The translations under genes and the position numbers were made by a program. DNA of 64,000 nucleotides from Siderastrea siderea (taxonomy: Eukaryota > Cnidaria > Anthozoa > Scleractinia > Rhizangiidae). The stretch lies in the NCBI GenBank assembly GCA_964030785.1, contig OZ034969.1:40218701-40282700 (forward strand), in the 5' to 3' direction. Positions 25,401-36,734 of the stretch are shown here, piece after piece; position 1 is the first letter of the stretch, and each line of letters opens with the position of its first letter. The notes below the pieces were generated by a model. It did not search any database and was not told the DNA's origin. It worked only from the letters and a program-made list of their open reading frames with translations.

Positions 25401-28400
25401 AGCTGACTAAAAGTCATCAAAGGCCAATATTGTGTTCAAACACAGAGCTTTAAGTTGTTCCATAGTTTTTACTTTATTTAAAAAATATAAAAAAGTCCAG
25501 TGCGCTGGGCAAAATCAGTGCGCACGCTGATGTTAAACCGGGATATAAGTTTAATTTTGTTTTATTGCGCACCAGTATCTTACCTTTTTCCCTTTTTTCG
25601 TGTTTTACATTTACATGTATATATATTTAAATTTACAAGGTATATTTACAGAGATCTGCTGTCGCAGGTACCATGGAGGCCGAAGTAGCTGCAGCTTAGC
25701 TGTTTTAGTTTGCCTCCATGAGTAAAGAGAAACAATTACAAGGTTAAATATGTTGTTGCTAATGGACATTGACATGATATTGATTGTGCTACAGATCGAT
25801 GTGTAAGTCCAGAATGAAATAAAGAGTCAGAATGGAAGTAGAAAAATAGAATAAGATGGATTTCTTCTTGTGGTTTCCTTCCAATCCGACTATTTCTGGA
25901 TTTGTACATTTTTTCTCCACTATGAAATCATGGGTTAACTGAACTGTATTATTATCATTATTATAGACTTGAAACCCTGTTTGTTGTCTGTTATAATGCA
26001 GGATGGTTCATTTGCAACAGAAGACCTGTTTGGTTTTCTTACGGATGGGGACTTTCAGGCTCTAGGAAAAAGACCCAAAACATGGCGTGATTGTGTTATT
26101 GGCCTTAGAGATGAGATGGCAAACCATGTTGTAATCCAATCTGCAGCCTCTCTCTTTGCACTGAATATCCACATAATTGATGCAATGGGTGTAAGTAACA
26201 AGTTTTGCTATTTACTCTTAACTTTCTTGGGGGGAGAAACTGCCACCCTTTTCTAGGAGATTTTGCAATTTACTGAAATCCCTGGATCCGCCCCTGATTT
26301 TCAGAGCCTGATGGAAAATCATGTTTGCATTCATTTTGGACCACTCAGGGGTTGAGGAAAACATTTGCAGTCACTATGTTCAGCAAATTAACTGCAATGT
26401 ATTGAATTAGTCAGCAAAATCAATGATAACTTTTGCTTTTCACTCTTAGAGAGAGAATATAACTGCCCCCTTACGTGGTCATGCCAAGGAGGACGTATAT
26501 GTTGCATACACAGGACATCATTATATGCTGCTAGCACCTAGTCCTACGAATGCCAATTTTGGGAATAATGCTTCTTCTGGTACAGGTAAACATTTTCCCT
26601 TTGTTTATTCAAGAAAAACACATTATGATACATTTTGTCTTGTACAAAGGATGACAAAAATGTATGTTGTCTTATCTGCAGTACCTGAGAAACACAAGGG
26701 AGCTCGACCATTCCTTTATTCAGGACCTGAACATTACAACCCTGGTGTTAGTATTTTTAGAGGAAAGCCAATGGGGGTAAGTTCCGGCTTCAGAGTTTCT
26801 GGTAACTTTTAAGATCCAAGAATCCACTTATCAAGGATTACATATTAAATTTCAGCTGTGATCCACTGATCCATAAACCTACATGTATTGACCCCCAACA
26901 ATGTTGACACCCTCCCCCTTACCCCCCCCCCCTTGAAAGTGTTATATTCCATTCTTTAAGTTTCCCACTAAATAATTTTACCCAAGTTTGGGTGTTGGCA
27001 TTCCATGCAGTATAGTTAATGTTTATGTGAAAGTCATTCCCCATAACATGTTACAATTTCAATAAACCCAAATTTTTAGATTTTGTGTTTAATATACTTT
27101 TGTTCTTTGTCTCAAAAGTTGGGTGATGTGAAAGCAGAACCATGTCAGAATCAGATGGGACCAGGAAATGTGCCAGACTCATCAGTGATCGTCATTTCAG
27201 ACGACGATGATCAGGATATGGAGAACGTCTCTAATAATCCTCCCAAAATAGTAAGTACTAGCAACTACAACACAATGATTTTCCCTCATGCACCACATTT
27301 CTGTAGATCAGGCTCTGAGCAACATGAAAACCTCTCCATCCAAACCTCTTCAGAACCCCTGCATATTGCTCCTTATGTTAAATGACACCTGTTTAACATT
27401 AATTTTTAATAAGACTGTTTGCTTTTTATGTATATCTACAACAGGTCATGTCATCTGGTGAAAGCAGTGACAACAATTTGGTTACGGTGTCAAAAAAGTT
27501 ACAAAGAAAGCGAAAAAGACAGAAAAAACAGGCAAAAGTAGGTATAATAAAACCATCCAAATTGCTTTTCCTAGAAAAGGTAGATGATAACAATAGGCTG
27601 CGTAAATTAGAATTTAACTTTTTGCAATAACCCCCCCCCCCGGATATTGACCTAGAATTACATATTGTAACCCTAGCACACTTTAGCGAAACATAGTCAC
27701 ACTAACATTTGAGGGGGGTTGGGGGGGGTAGGATGGACCCCCCATAGATTTGCAAAACGGTTGGGAGTTAGAGCATACAACTTGGCATGCAATTAGTACG
27801 TGACCAACTAATTAATTTCCATAGCAACAATTACTAATTAAATTATTACTGATGCCATGACAACAAAAACACAAATCCAAGATGACTACCATCTTAGATT
27901 TTCGAATTTTGAGACTTTGTTCAAAATTGAGAAATTTGCCTGTCGAGAACTGGAGACTTTTTAATCACTTTTGAAAAAAAAAGCGACTTTACAAAGCAAA
28001 TTTCAACTTTTGCGACTTACCATAATGACGTCATCAATGATGACATCACCTAATTAGTGTCAAAAGGTGTGTTAACAGTCATGGGTCAGTTGTGCCACAG
28101 CTTTTGGCAAACAGTCAAATGGTTCAAATTTGAGGCCAAAAAATTGGGGGGGGGTGGGACATTCGACCCCCCCCCTCAAGTGTTCTAGGGTTAAGCAAAT
28201 TTCTGTTGCTATGTGTGACTACTGATATGCATGTGTGACTACCTATGCATATGATATATGTGATGTTGAAAACAGATTTGGGTTTTTTTAGTGCCTTCTT
28301 GCTTTAGTGGTGGTTTAAATTTAAAAAAACATTTTTGGGTGTAGGTGGTTTCTTCCTCTGATGAAATGTATGGTGATATCAGAAGTAGAAGCTCTTCTTC

Positions 28401-31400
28401 CAGCACTGGAGCTAAAAAGCAGAGGAAAAAGAAACCTTACAATGATGTAAGTGTTCATGGTCAATTTTTATTTCCCTGTGAGCATGATCATATAATATGC
28501 AATAACTTACATTTTGCATGAATGAAACTGTATATTCATTGTTTCTGATGACAGCGATCAACATTTTAGCGCACCGTAAATTAGAGAAAGTTTTACTACA
28601 TGGGTTTTTTTGTACTGTAGGTTAGTTATTTATAATAATTAGTTCGTAGTTAATGTAATGAATTGTTAGTTAATCGATTTCAGAAACGGAGAAATATTTT
28701 TGAGTTAATAATAATTTGGTTTGTGAAATGATTTGAAGCACTTCTACATTGCCTAAATTTGTTTTAAACAGCTGATCCTTTGTTGCTAAGATAGTTGGAT
28801 GCTTTTGCACATGGTTCATATCTCCCTTCTGACATCATTCTCTGACAATATCATACAATAATATCAGACAGTACGTATATATCAATGCCCATGCCCACAT
28901 TTGGTTATTAGGGGGATTCTTCGATGGATGAACTTGTGGAATCAATGGGTGGCCTTAGTTCTGCTGATGTAACACCAATAAAAAAGCCCAAGAGATGCAA
29001 AGAAGAAGTGAAATGGTCTAAGAGCTTGTTTTCAGATGATGAGTAAGTCAATTATTCACACACTCTTTCTCAATAATACCTCCCAGGCATCAAATAATGG
29101 TGCAAACGTATCGCCTGGTCTCAGACAGCTCTGCCTTACTCTACTGTTTAGCAATCTTTGGGCCAGCCAGGAACATGAAAAGCGTGATCACGCCATGTGA
29201 AACGGCCACTCTCATTGGCTAGAGAAAAGAAAAACAAAAAAGCAACCACATGTCAGAACAAGAAACCTCGCACATAGTGATCAGACCGGATATAGAGTGC
29301 TGTAGAAACGGAGGCGCTCGTACCTGGATGTAAATCAGTGTAGTTGTTTTCATAATAATGCTTGTTTATTTGGGTACTAATTGAAACACACAGCTGTTAA
29401 CTATTCAATCAATTTATTTTTTCCAAGGATGACATCCTTATACAAAAGGGCAACCGAACGTATGCCAATCAAGAAAACATCGACAAGCTGGAGGCTGTGC
29501 AGGTCACAAAAGTACCCCCAACTACCACTGGTACCATAAAGTATGAAGTCGAGTATAATGAAAAGGAGCCACTGTCAAATGTTAATGACAGATGGAACTG
29601 GGGCCGTTCCCAGCCATGCAAAAGAAGCGGATTTTGTAAGGGAGGAAGGCGAACCTTGCAAATTTGCCGTGGCTCGAAGGAATGTGGCAACCCGGAGTGT
29701 TCATTCCGCAAGATCCACAAGACTCCTAACAAAGCTGACTTCACTAGGAGGAAGGCTTGCCTTCATTGCAAAAGCAAGCCCATTCACATTAATTGCACGG
29801 CAAGGAAATACGTGGAGAATGATAGATGTCATAAGAATATGAAGGTGACATACATTGGTGATCACTCCTGCTCACCTCGGGCTCCAGAGGAAAAGCCAAA
29901 GAAGGATGAGGTAGAATGCATCATCCGTGAAAGACCCACGATAACAACTGGGCAAATTCAGATAGAAAAGGTGAGGCAGGCTTTGCTCGGCCAGAGTTGT
30001 GCGGAAGCTGTGGACGATGTTGCTTTAAAATACAGTGACACAAGACACATTCGATACCTTCGAGACTCAGTGAATGACAAACGGAGACCAAATGGGTCAG
30101 ACATTGAGGCCATACGCTTGCTAAAAGAGGACTTTCAGAAGCGGGGATTGGATTCCCAGTTAATAATGAAAGTTGGCGAAGATTTCGTCATCCTCTCAAG
30201 TGAACAAAAAATCCGAATTGCAGCACTGATAACAACAGGACATATAAAGGAGCCTGTCAGTCTTGATGGTTGTGAGAGTCACGCAAAAGACTTTACAGAA
30301 CTTGAAATGACAACGTACTACCCCGTGCTAAGACGAAATGTCAAGTTAGCAACAATCTTTGTTCCAAAGCCTGGTGAAAATTCGGACAATGTCGAGAAAC
30401 TTGTAAGAACTTTTGATGGCGCAGTGAATGACATATTGCCATCTGTTGCGCAGGAATATGGCCTGGATCCGCATGAATTCGAGGGTCGAGGCCTGGATGC
30501 CCATTCTTACGTGGGATACGAGGGTGGAGGGTTATGGGGAGGACTTTGTAAAGTCAAAGGCAATGCCGTTAAAAATAAGACAGTTTCTGATTTCTTCCAT
30601 CTGAAACAGGACATTAACCGCCCTAAGGTGTACTTTACCGCTGACCGGGATAAAAAGCGGTTCGAAAAACTGATGCTAGATGCATATGATGCAGTTACTG
30701 CTGTTCAAGCAGAGGATGCTGAGAAATCATTTGAGAAGTTAATAAACACTCAGTCCACCAACCCAACGAAAATGATGAATTTCAAGAACTGGTGGTGGCG
30801 GAGGCGAGCCCGTTGGCAAAAACGGTGCCGAAACTACTCTTCTAGTTCAGCATCTTCTGCTGAGGTATCTAATGCCAAATCCATCAGTGCCTCGGGTTAC
30901 CGGAAACGGCTGCTAGATGTGGTGACTACAGAATGTGCAGCAGCCAGTTCTCGAGGCTGCTGAGGTCAAGCGCCAGACTCTTGGACAACGAACTGCAGGA
31001 AAAGGGCCCAGTGCAGCAGATCGCACCGAAAGGGAGAATGACCAGTTGTTCCTCGACCTTGATGCCTGTGCAAGAGCGGTTCATCACGTTGCAGAAAGTA
31101 CTGACATGACAGAAATGGAACAGCTCCAGCCTGTAGAAACAGCACACGCTGCATTCAAGATCAATACCAGGGACACTCACAGATCTGACCGGAACAAAAA
31201 AGCGCGAAAAACGAAAAAAACAACTGAAACCGCACAATCTGTTAGCAAGAGTAACCTCCGGTATTTTTCCAAAAAGGTGGATAATGTACAAATGGATATC
31301 CTAGATTATGCAAGCGGCATGTCCAATTTCAGTTTTAAGATGCTGGACACAATGGGATATGTGCAGAACGTCATCATATCTCAAGATTCTGTTGGCTGTG

Positions 31401-34400
31401 GTTCTCCCGCGTGTCGCAAGAGCTGCCACCATGCAGTTTGGATTTTGCACAACGTGTTCAGATTTTCTACAAATGAAAAGTTGATCTATAAAAAAAAATT
31501 GTCGAAGGCGGAATGGGAAAAAGTCCTCAGCGCTTTCCCAGGGCAATTACCATTAGCACGCCTGCCAGCAGTCGCCAACCCGACCTATAGCATTAATATT
31601 CACCACACGAATAGAGAAGCAAAGTGTGCTGTATGCAGAAACACGTTAGTGCATGGTGATCTGCAAGCATCGACTGAAGGTCCGTACCGTACAATAGAGC
31701 GTAAATGGATTTTACGTACATTTTTCTTTTGCCCGCGCATTAGCTGTGTAATGCAACTTCCTAGAAACTCCTACATTACCCCTTTTTGTCAGACCACGAT
31801 GTCATTTCGTTATGACCCGAGTTTGACGGAAGAACAGAAACGTCATGCTATGGTCATGTGACAACTTAAAAAAACTGGTAGGCCGTCAATGGAATAGAGC
31901 GTCTTGCGTTACATAGAGTACGAGAAATCGGCGGGTGTTCTACCACTTGTACTTCTTGTTGTTTAAAGTTTGAAAACTTTGTGTTCTCATGTTTCATACA
32001 AAGATAATAAATAAACGTTCTAGCTGAACTTTTCTATTCATCACAGATGGATCCGAGAGGGCAAAATGTCTGGTGCATGGCGCGACGCTGTTCCCTCTTG
32101 TCGATTACATCCGGGTACGAGCGCCTCCGTTTCTGCGTTGGATCACCTTTGCAGAGTTTTTTTTTTCGATTGGTGTAGAGTGCTGTAGGAACAAAGGCGC
32201 TCTCACCCGGATGTAAAGCAGGCTTCAGCGTCGGACGAATCTATTGAAACATTTTCTACCCCCTCCCCCCATTCAATGTTGCTGAAATGAGCCCAGATTG
32301 CACCGATTCAGCTTTACCAACATAGAAATGTGGGGTGGAGGTTTGGTTCAACTCATTTTGACCGCGACTGTAGTCGATTTAATGCCGAAGCTGCTCCCTT
32401 TTCTGTTGATTGCCTCCCTGTTGCATCACGCGACGTATGCGGACGGAAATCTGCTATGAGATGTGCACAACTGCACTCCCGGATATTCTTGCTCTATACC
32501 CCCCCCCCTCCCCTTGCACTCCCCAGTTTTGAGGCCGAACCAGTAAAGGGAAATTTTAGTACTCGGCAGTTTAAGGTGATTCAGTAGATATAGAACTGAC
32601 AATAGATTTGCGTTCAAACTTTGCCTGTTGGTTGCTTACATAAAGGGAACTTAAATTATGACATTAAAAGGGGTGTCTCGGGATTCGTTCAGAAGCAGGC
32701 GTTTATAAGCTTTCAGAAACGTTTTTTTTGGGGGCCTTAACTAAACGCAAATTGTGAAAGCAGAAATAAACAGAGAGAAAACAAAGTAAAAATTTAACAA
32801 TGACTGTAAAGCATGGATGCCAAGGAGCAATTTTATGTATGTTTCATGATAAAAGCGTGCATATTTAAAGTACGCAGTGTTTTTCAGGCCATAATTTTCG
32901 TTCATAATTTTCGAATTCACTTTCTATTTTTATTTATTTATTTTATTAAAACACACGGGAGAGGCATAACACAATTCTCGCATGGCTCGCTGTTGTGGAT
33001 TACAGGTTTAACCACGAAAGGCTTCGCGTAGTCCGAAGAGAGATTCAGAAGAGCGACACAGACCTCGACCAAGACTCCCTCCGAGAGGGAAGCATTCAAA
33101 GAGCAGAGACTGGCGCGAGTTAGATGATTTCAAAAACAAGATGGCGCCCACGATCGATCGAGCGAGGGAAAATAGAGAAAAACAGTGAGTAAAAACCGAT
33201 TTTATTGTACTCCCCTTTTTTTTCGAATTTTCAAAAATTTGGATGGCTCGCACAGATGGCTCGCATGGCTCGCGTGACTCGCATGGCTCGCCGGCTCGCA
33301 CATTGGCAAAACTCCCTTAAGAGAGGAATTTGGCACAATTTCAGCCAAACTCCAAAAGCTGCAACAGCAAAAAAGTAGGTCACGAGGGCTAAAATATATT
33401 AACTAATCTGACTTATTCTCATTACTCTCTATTTTGTTTGCTCACTGATTGCATGTACATGTAAGTGTATTAATTAATACTTATTATATTAACTAGCTGT
33501 TAGCTAAAGAAAGCCAAGCACTGATCCTTCCAAACTGACCTTGCCCAGTATTTTACGTATAACAAAGGCGAAATTTGAAAAAGTGCAGTTGACTTTTGGG
33601 AGATGAATTAGTCAAATTGGTAAAAATTGGATATATTTATCCATCATTTTTTTAAATTTTGAACTTTTCTTTTGAAGAGTGTTTTATTGAGACAGTTTTA
33701 ATGAAAATATCTGTGAAATAGATGGTCTTTGATGTTGCAGCCAAACTGGAGGTTTAATTCCCTTTACAAAATTGGTACTTTGACTCTGACAGTTTTCTCA
33801 AGCAGTTTCTTGTGTCATTTTCTTGACTAATACCACTTACATTAATAAGATTTTACTCTGAATTTTGATTGTGGTAGTAAAACTTATTAAAACAGCTCTT
33901 TTTAAGGAATTGGATAAACTGATGTAAATTCTTTCAATAATTCAAATGATTTGATTTGTTGTTGTTGCATCTTCAGGTTTACATTTGTGTGCAAGACATT
34001 AGTGTTTCACTTCTGTCAAACACTATGAATAATGTTCTGTCTGCCTGCAATTAATAGTCAAATTTGAAATGTTTTGTTCTGTAATTAAAAACAAAAACAA
34101 AACTTGATTGTTGCATTTGATTTTGCACTGTGAGTTTCTTGCACAGTTTTCAACGTAAGGTTTCCTTTGATCTTTGTGAATTAGTCACACACTCACTCAC
34201 TCAGTCCTCTTCATGCCGTCGGGCTTTAAAAAGCCCTTATGAATATGTAATGAGCAAAATTATTTAATTTAATTTATGTAACTTGTTTTCATATTATGAA
34301 GGAATATGAATAATGTTTAATTATATTTACCATTTTAAGGTCAAAGTTGTGCTGATGATGTGGTTGAGGAAGTTGCTGCTGGGCTAGTTCCCCGGAAAAT

Positions 34401-35567
34401 TGCTCAGGAGAAAGGGGTATACATGTGGCAACAAATGCAATGTTCATTAGTTAAAAAAATTTGATAGACATCACTCATATAATGCATCTCTCGTTTCGAC
34501 CTAATGCAAACACAGTATACGTAAAAGTTGAAAAACTTTTCATCTACATGTACCTATATATATATATAACACTTAGTAATGTACTGTATCCTGGTAGCGT
34601 ATTGAGAAGTTTGTTTAACAGCTTAAACACATGTATATCATGTTTGATACAATTACCGTGATTAATTATACACAGTTTTCTTTAGAGGGGTCTGGGCAAA
34701 TTTCGTGTAGTATTAGCAGACACCAATCACTTGAACATTTAAATGTATGCAGATCATAGTCCCCCAACTTCACTAAACATTTTAATTTATAATAATAATT
34801 ATTATTTATTGTTATTATAAGAACTCATATTCAGGACATCTGTTTCCTACTGACAGATGCAAGAACTAGTACAGGGAAGTGGTGTCTTCCTATTCAAGAC
34901 GCAGTTGGCACTCTGTAGGACTGCGCCATCTCGCACTGCCCTGGCCTGCAGACTACTTAGAGTCTTTTTCACACCAAAGGAACTGGCTGAGGGGAGAGTG
35001 AGCAAAAAAGTTTCATCAAAATACTCCCACCTAAAATTGTTGGATCAAACAATTGTAACAACAATAAAGGGTAAGATAAGTTTGAATTCACATAAACTGC
35101 ATTTACTATAAACCAGTGCCATGCACACGTGCAATATGTTACAATGTATCAATTTGTTTCTTGCAGCTGGTGTTTATCCATGAACTGTCTCTCTTTGCTT
35201 TTCGTATGTCAGTGCTATGACGAATCACCCTTTCCAGAACAGTCCATTTTAAGTTTCCAACTCTACATGTTAAAACTGGGGGCATATTCCTCTGACCCAC
35301 TGTCATTCCTGAGCAGTAGTGGTGATTATATTAGTCCCTGTTTTTCTCAAAATGATTAGTTGTAAACTAGTTTGTCTCTATTCCAGCTTATGCATCCATG
35401 ACTACCTTCAAGGACAGAAAGGAGGTAAAATTCGGCCATAAAAAAGGGATGGCCCATGCTATGACCCTCTGCCTGCAACATTACAGGAGCCAGGTGTCAG
35501 TTAAGAGGGAGCCATTAACAGACCCTAAAGAGCTTGCAGTAACTCAGAGCAGTCCTGAAGATGATGG

Positions 35568-35603
<36 letters not shown>

Positions 35604-35667
35604 CAATGACGACGACTATGATGATGATGATCCAGACGATGGTGATGACGCCAAGGTCAACGACTGA
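16466..35667 (+). CDS. BEN-domain protein with S-P-R-K exon repeats and coiled coil (multi-exon)
   Basis: Exons whose phases agree: 16466-16619, 17216-17281, 17540-17677, 19344-19480, 20481-20561, then 20990-21070, 21279-21362, 21574-21654, 21856-21936, 22148-22228, 22448-22528, 22697-22777, 23102-23182, then 23461-23578 joined to 33321-33374, 34340-34416, 34857-35070 and 35387-35667. The start is the ATG of MKFGLVFFYSD, the usual opening of cnidarian BEN proteins. Next come an acidic/basic linker with KKKKK, 27-residue basic repeats, a Cys-x4-Cys (CPNPKC), a Leu-heptad coiled coil split by the TTAA element, the BEN domain (34857 to about 35470, containing TPKELAEG and SKYSHLKLLDQT), and an Asp-rich tail. 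BEN domains bind DNA and chromatin partners. The decayed exon at 20751 (stop, no donor) would have to be skipped. As interrupted, the exon at 23461 reads into the insert, so normal product formation requires splicing out 9.7 kb. Confidence 0.72.
17251..19343 (+). repeat. Partial tandem duplication of BEN exons 2-4 region
   Basis: 18875-19260 repeats 17251-17637 (end of exon 2, intron, most of exon 3), and 19261 onward repeats from about 17776. The second copy lacks about 138 bp, including the end and donor of exon 3. The 986-bp foreign segment at 17889-18874 sits between the two copies. Exon 4 exists intact only in the second copy (19344-19480). Confidence 0.85.
17889..18874 (+). repeat. 986-bp copy of 6931-7916 inserted into BEN exon 4 copy 1
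   Basis: Collinear with 6931-7916 at a constant offset of 10,958 bp, without indels and with only a handful of substitutions. It spans the R2 repeat and the first 213 bp of TTAA element B, so its ends are not element ends. The left junction shares AAAG between the two loci. There is no target duplication or poly-A. Confidence 0.88.
19763..19939. mobile_element. pogo/Tigger-like MITE (177 bp)
   Basis: TA dinucleotides at 19761-19762 and 19940-19941 flank inverted ends (CAGTAGAACCTCACTAATTC and the imperfect complement CACTAAAACCCCACTTATTC), each followed by GAACTC. No ORF. It lies in the BEN intron between 19480 and 20481. Confidence 0.75.
20751..20815 (+). pseudogene. Decayed repeat exon of BEN gene
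   Basis: It begins after GCAG like the other units and encodes VTKSLKH...SPPRITPKK. It then hits a stop (TAA near 20814) and has lost the GCCAAG/GTAC donor seen in its neighbours. It is likely skipped. Confidence 0.65.
20990..23182 (+). repeat. Tandem array of exon-intron units coding basic S-P-R-K repeats
   Basis: Eight exons of 81 or 84 nt, all phase 0-0, recur about every 290 bp for the first five and with looser spacing later. The consensus ends SPRKSATPSSAK. Introns are duplicated too, each starting GTAC(A/T) and ending TTTTAATGGCAG in the youngest units. Because every exon is a multiple of three with matching phase, any number can be skipped without losing the frame. S/T-P-R-K motifs resemble minor-groove-binding histone H1-tail motifs; that function is inference. 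Confidence 0.85.
24380..29046 (+). CDS. OTU-like cysteine protease with SUMO-interacting motif (8 exons)
   Basis: Exons 24380-24577, 26002-26190, 26450-26585, 26682-26776, 27119-27250, 27445-27537, 28345-28446 and 28912-29046. All boundaries are GT-AG; they are phase 0 except one phase-1 junction that matches. The protein has an OTU-like fold signature: a Cys box (GERNRCFYQCLG, residues about 25-36), then VVIQSAASLFALNIHII, then the His box VYVAYTGHHYMLL. OTU enzymes remove ubiquitin. Next follow an SIM (SSVIVISDDDD), basic NLS-like clusters (KLQRKRKRQKKQ, KKQRKKKP) and Ser-rich acidic segments. As written the last exon ends SLFSDDE followed by TAA. One extra G there would make a perfect donor in phase with the exon at 29428, so this may be the N-terminal half of a transposase. 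In the Cys box the usual Asp-Gly-Asn is altered, so activity is uncertain. Confidence 0.65.
27669..28196. mobile_element. MITE-like element with AACCCTAG ends
   Basis: Inverted ends (AACCCTAGCACACTT on the left, AAGTGTTCTAGGGTT on the right), each next to long G or C runs. No ORF. It lies in an intron of the OTU gene. Confidence 0.6.
29428..31861 (+). pseudogene. DDE transposase (MULE-like) with Cys-rich finger and SWIM motif, one frameshift
   Basis: The exon opens after TTTTTTCCAAG at 29428 and is open to 30963, then continues in the next frame to 31861. The shift is near 30935 (GTGACTACAGAAT then GTGCAGCAG). The N-terminal part has many Cys/His residues (CKRSGFCKG, CGNPECSF, KACLHC, then GDHSC), like WRKY/FLYWCH-type DNA-binding domains. 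The middle has VSLDGCESHAKDF with a candidate first Asp and RTFDGAVND, then SDFFHLKQDIN. The C-terminal part has CGSPAC-x4-CHHAVWILHNVF, a SWIM-type zinc motif usual in MULE transposases, and CAVC...CPRISC. It lies inside element C and may be the last exon of the OTU gene or an independent transposase. Confidence 0.6.
32006..32015 (+). terminator. Poly-A signal of the transposase transcript
   Basis: Two overlapping AATAAA hexamers begin 145 bp after the stop at 31861, a normal 3' UTR distance on the plus strand. Confidence 0.5.
32217..32984. other. Stretch with no recognised gene
   Basis: Part of element C between the DDE region and the right arm. It has C- and G-runs and AT-rich DNA. No ORF or RNA was recognised. 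Confidence 0.45.
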
Positions 35668-36004
35668 GGATGGAGAGGGGGACAATGAGGATGACTTGCA
35701 GCTGAGTGAAGTTTATTGATCAATTGGACTCACTGAATGATATATCGACGCCACTTAATACTTTTTAATATTTTAAAAATGCTTTAATATTATTCATGGA
35801 GAGTTCATGCACATATTCAGTAAAGGTGTCAGATTTTAAACTTAACGTGGCTGACACAATATAATTATGTTAATTTGTTTGTGTCATGCAGTGTAGCAGC
35901 TCTCTTAGGTTTCTGATTTCATTGGCCCACCATAGCAGCTGCATCAATTAATTGTTATCAGGGGTAGGTGAAAACCGAGAGCTGCTACATGTTGAAGGAA
36001 TCTT

Positions 36005-36582
36005 CATGGTATGCAAAAGGTATGCCTTTTGTATGATATTGGTATGGTTATAATTTAGGGTCATATTCAAGATATGAATTTGGTATGTTTTTAATGTGGC
36101 ACCCATTAATTGTTTGCAATTAAGTAGGTATGTTGGAGGTATGTTTCAGTGTGATATATAAGAGGTATGTCTTATAGTATGTTACTGGTATGTTCTAGAG
36201 GATCTAGTTTTGGTATGTTTAAGATATGATATTTGTAGCTTCAATGAAATGTTTAACTAAAATTAATACCAAAAACATACCTGATGATAGTATGTAGAAG
36301 GTATGTTTCAGGGTATGTAACGGGTATGCCTTTGATATGTTTCTGGTACTATTGCATTATATCTTGGACATATTTAGTAGGATATGTATTTGATATGTTT
36401 AAGGTACAATATCTATGTCGAAATTTGAGAGTAAAAAAACTCAAAAACATACCTCTTGAGATATGTTCAAGGTATGTTTTGGGGTATAAAAGAGGTATAC
36501 CTTATGTATGCCACTGGTATGACAATGCATATCAAATGTATATTAAGATCATACCTAAATAATATCAAAAAATTCGTGTGGG
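36005..36582. repeat. Right TIR and subterminal motif array
   Basis: About fourteen GGTATG and three CATACC hexamers within 570 bp end at the 21-bp TIR (36562-36582). The orientation bias is the mirror image of the left end. The array begins about 340 bp after the BEN stop codon. Confidence 0.75.
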
Positions 36583-36734
36583 AAACAACAGTTGCTTGTT
36601 TAATAAACTAAACTTGCGTCCTTTTCATTTAATAAATGAAAAAGACCATCTTTTCAGCATAATAAACAAGTTTGCCATGCCAGACCTATTTATTATACAA
36701 AAAAAACAGGTATTTAGTATAATAGACGTGTAAT

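Larger units (their letters stand above)
29304..32134. repeat. 30-bp inverted repeats flanking the DDE transposase exon
   Basis: 29304-29333 (AGAAACGGAGGCGCTCGTAC...) and 32105-32134 are inverted with one mismatch. A third, diverged copy at 32174-32216 repeats the left end including its GAGTGCTGTAG lead. They could be the ends of a separate MULE-type element holding only the transposase exon, or a younger MITE family. A target duplication was not found. Confidence 0.6.
23579..33316. mobile_element. TTAA-flanked element C (9.74 kb) inside a BEN exon
   Basis: TTAA at 23575-23578 and 33317-33320. The inverted ends begin GAGGGGTATTGCCAATG on the left and GGGAGTTTTGCCAATG on the right (complement), followed by repeated GCGAGCCAT units. 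Homology of the arms continues with indels to about 24090 and 32985. Rejoining the flanks at one TTAA restores one open exon coding a heptad coiled coil (VREELAALR followed by EEFGTISAKLQKL), which dates the insertion after the BEN gene. Inside lie the OTU gene and a DDE transposase exon, either of which may be its own cargo. Confidence 0.85.
11173..36582. mobile_element. Putative 25.4-kb CACTA/EnSpm-like element carrying transposase and BEN gene
   Basis: The ends are perfect 21-bp inverted repeats (11173-11193 and 36562-36582) beginning CCCACACG. Both are followed inward by several hundred bases of short GGTATG/CATACC motifs, mostly inverted relative to each other, as in the subterminal regions of CACTA elements. 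Only AA flanks both sides, so a 3-bp target duplication is not seen. Between the ends lie a CACTA-type transposase (minus) next to the left end and a divergent BEN-domain gene that ends just before the right end. Later insertions inflate the size: a 9.74-kb TTAA element and about 1-1.6 kb of inserted or duplicated sequence. The core would be about 14 kb. A chance pairing of two related ends cannot be fully excluded. Confidence 0.7.

Noticed and set aside
35565..35645. GAT/GAC microsatellite as a non-coding repeat
   Set aside because: It lies in frame in the last BEN exon and encodes its acidic tail.
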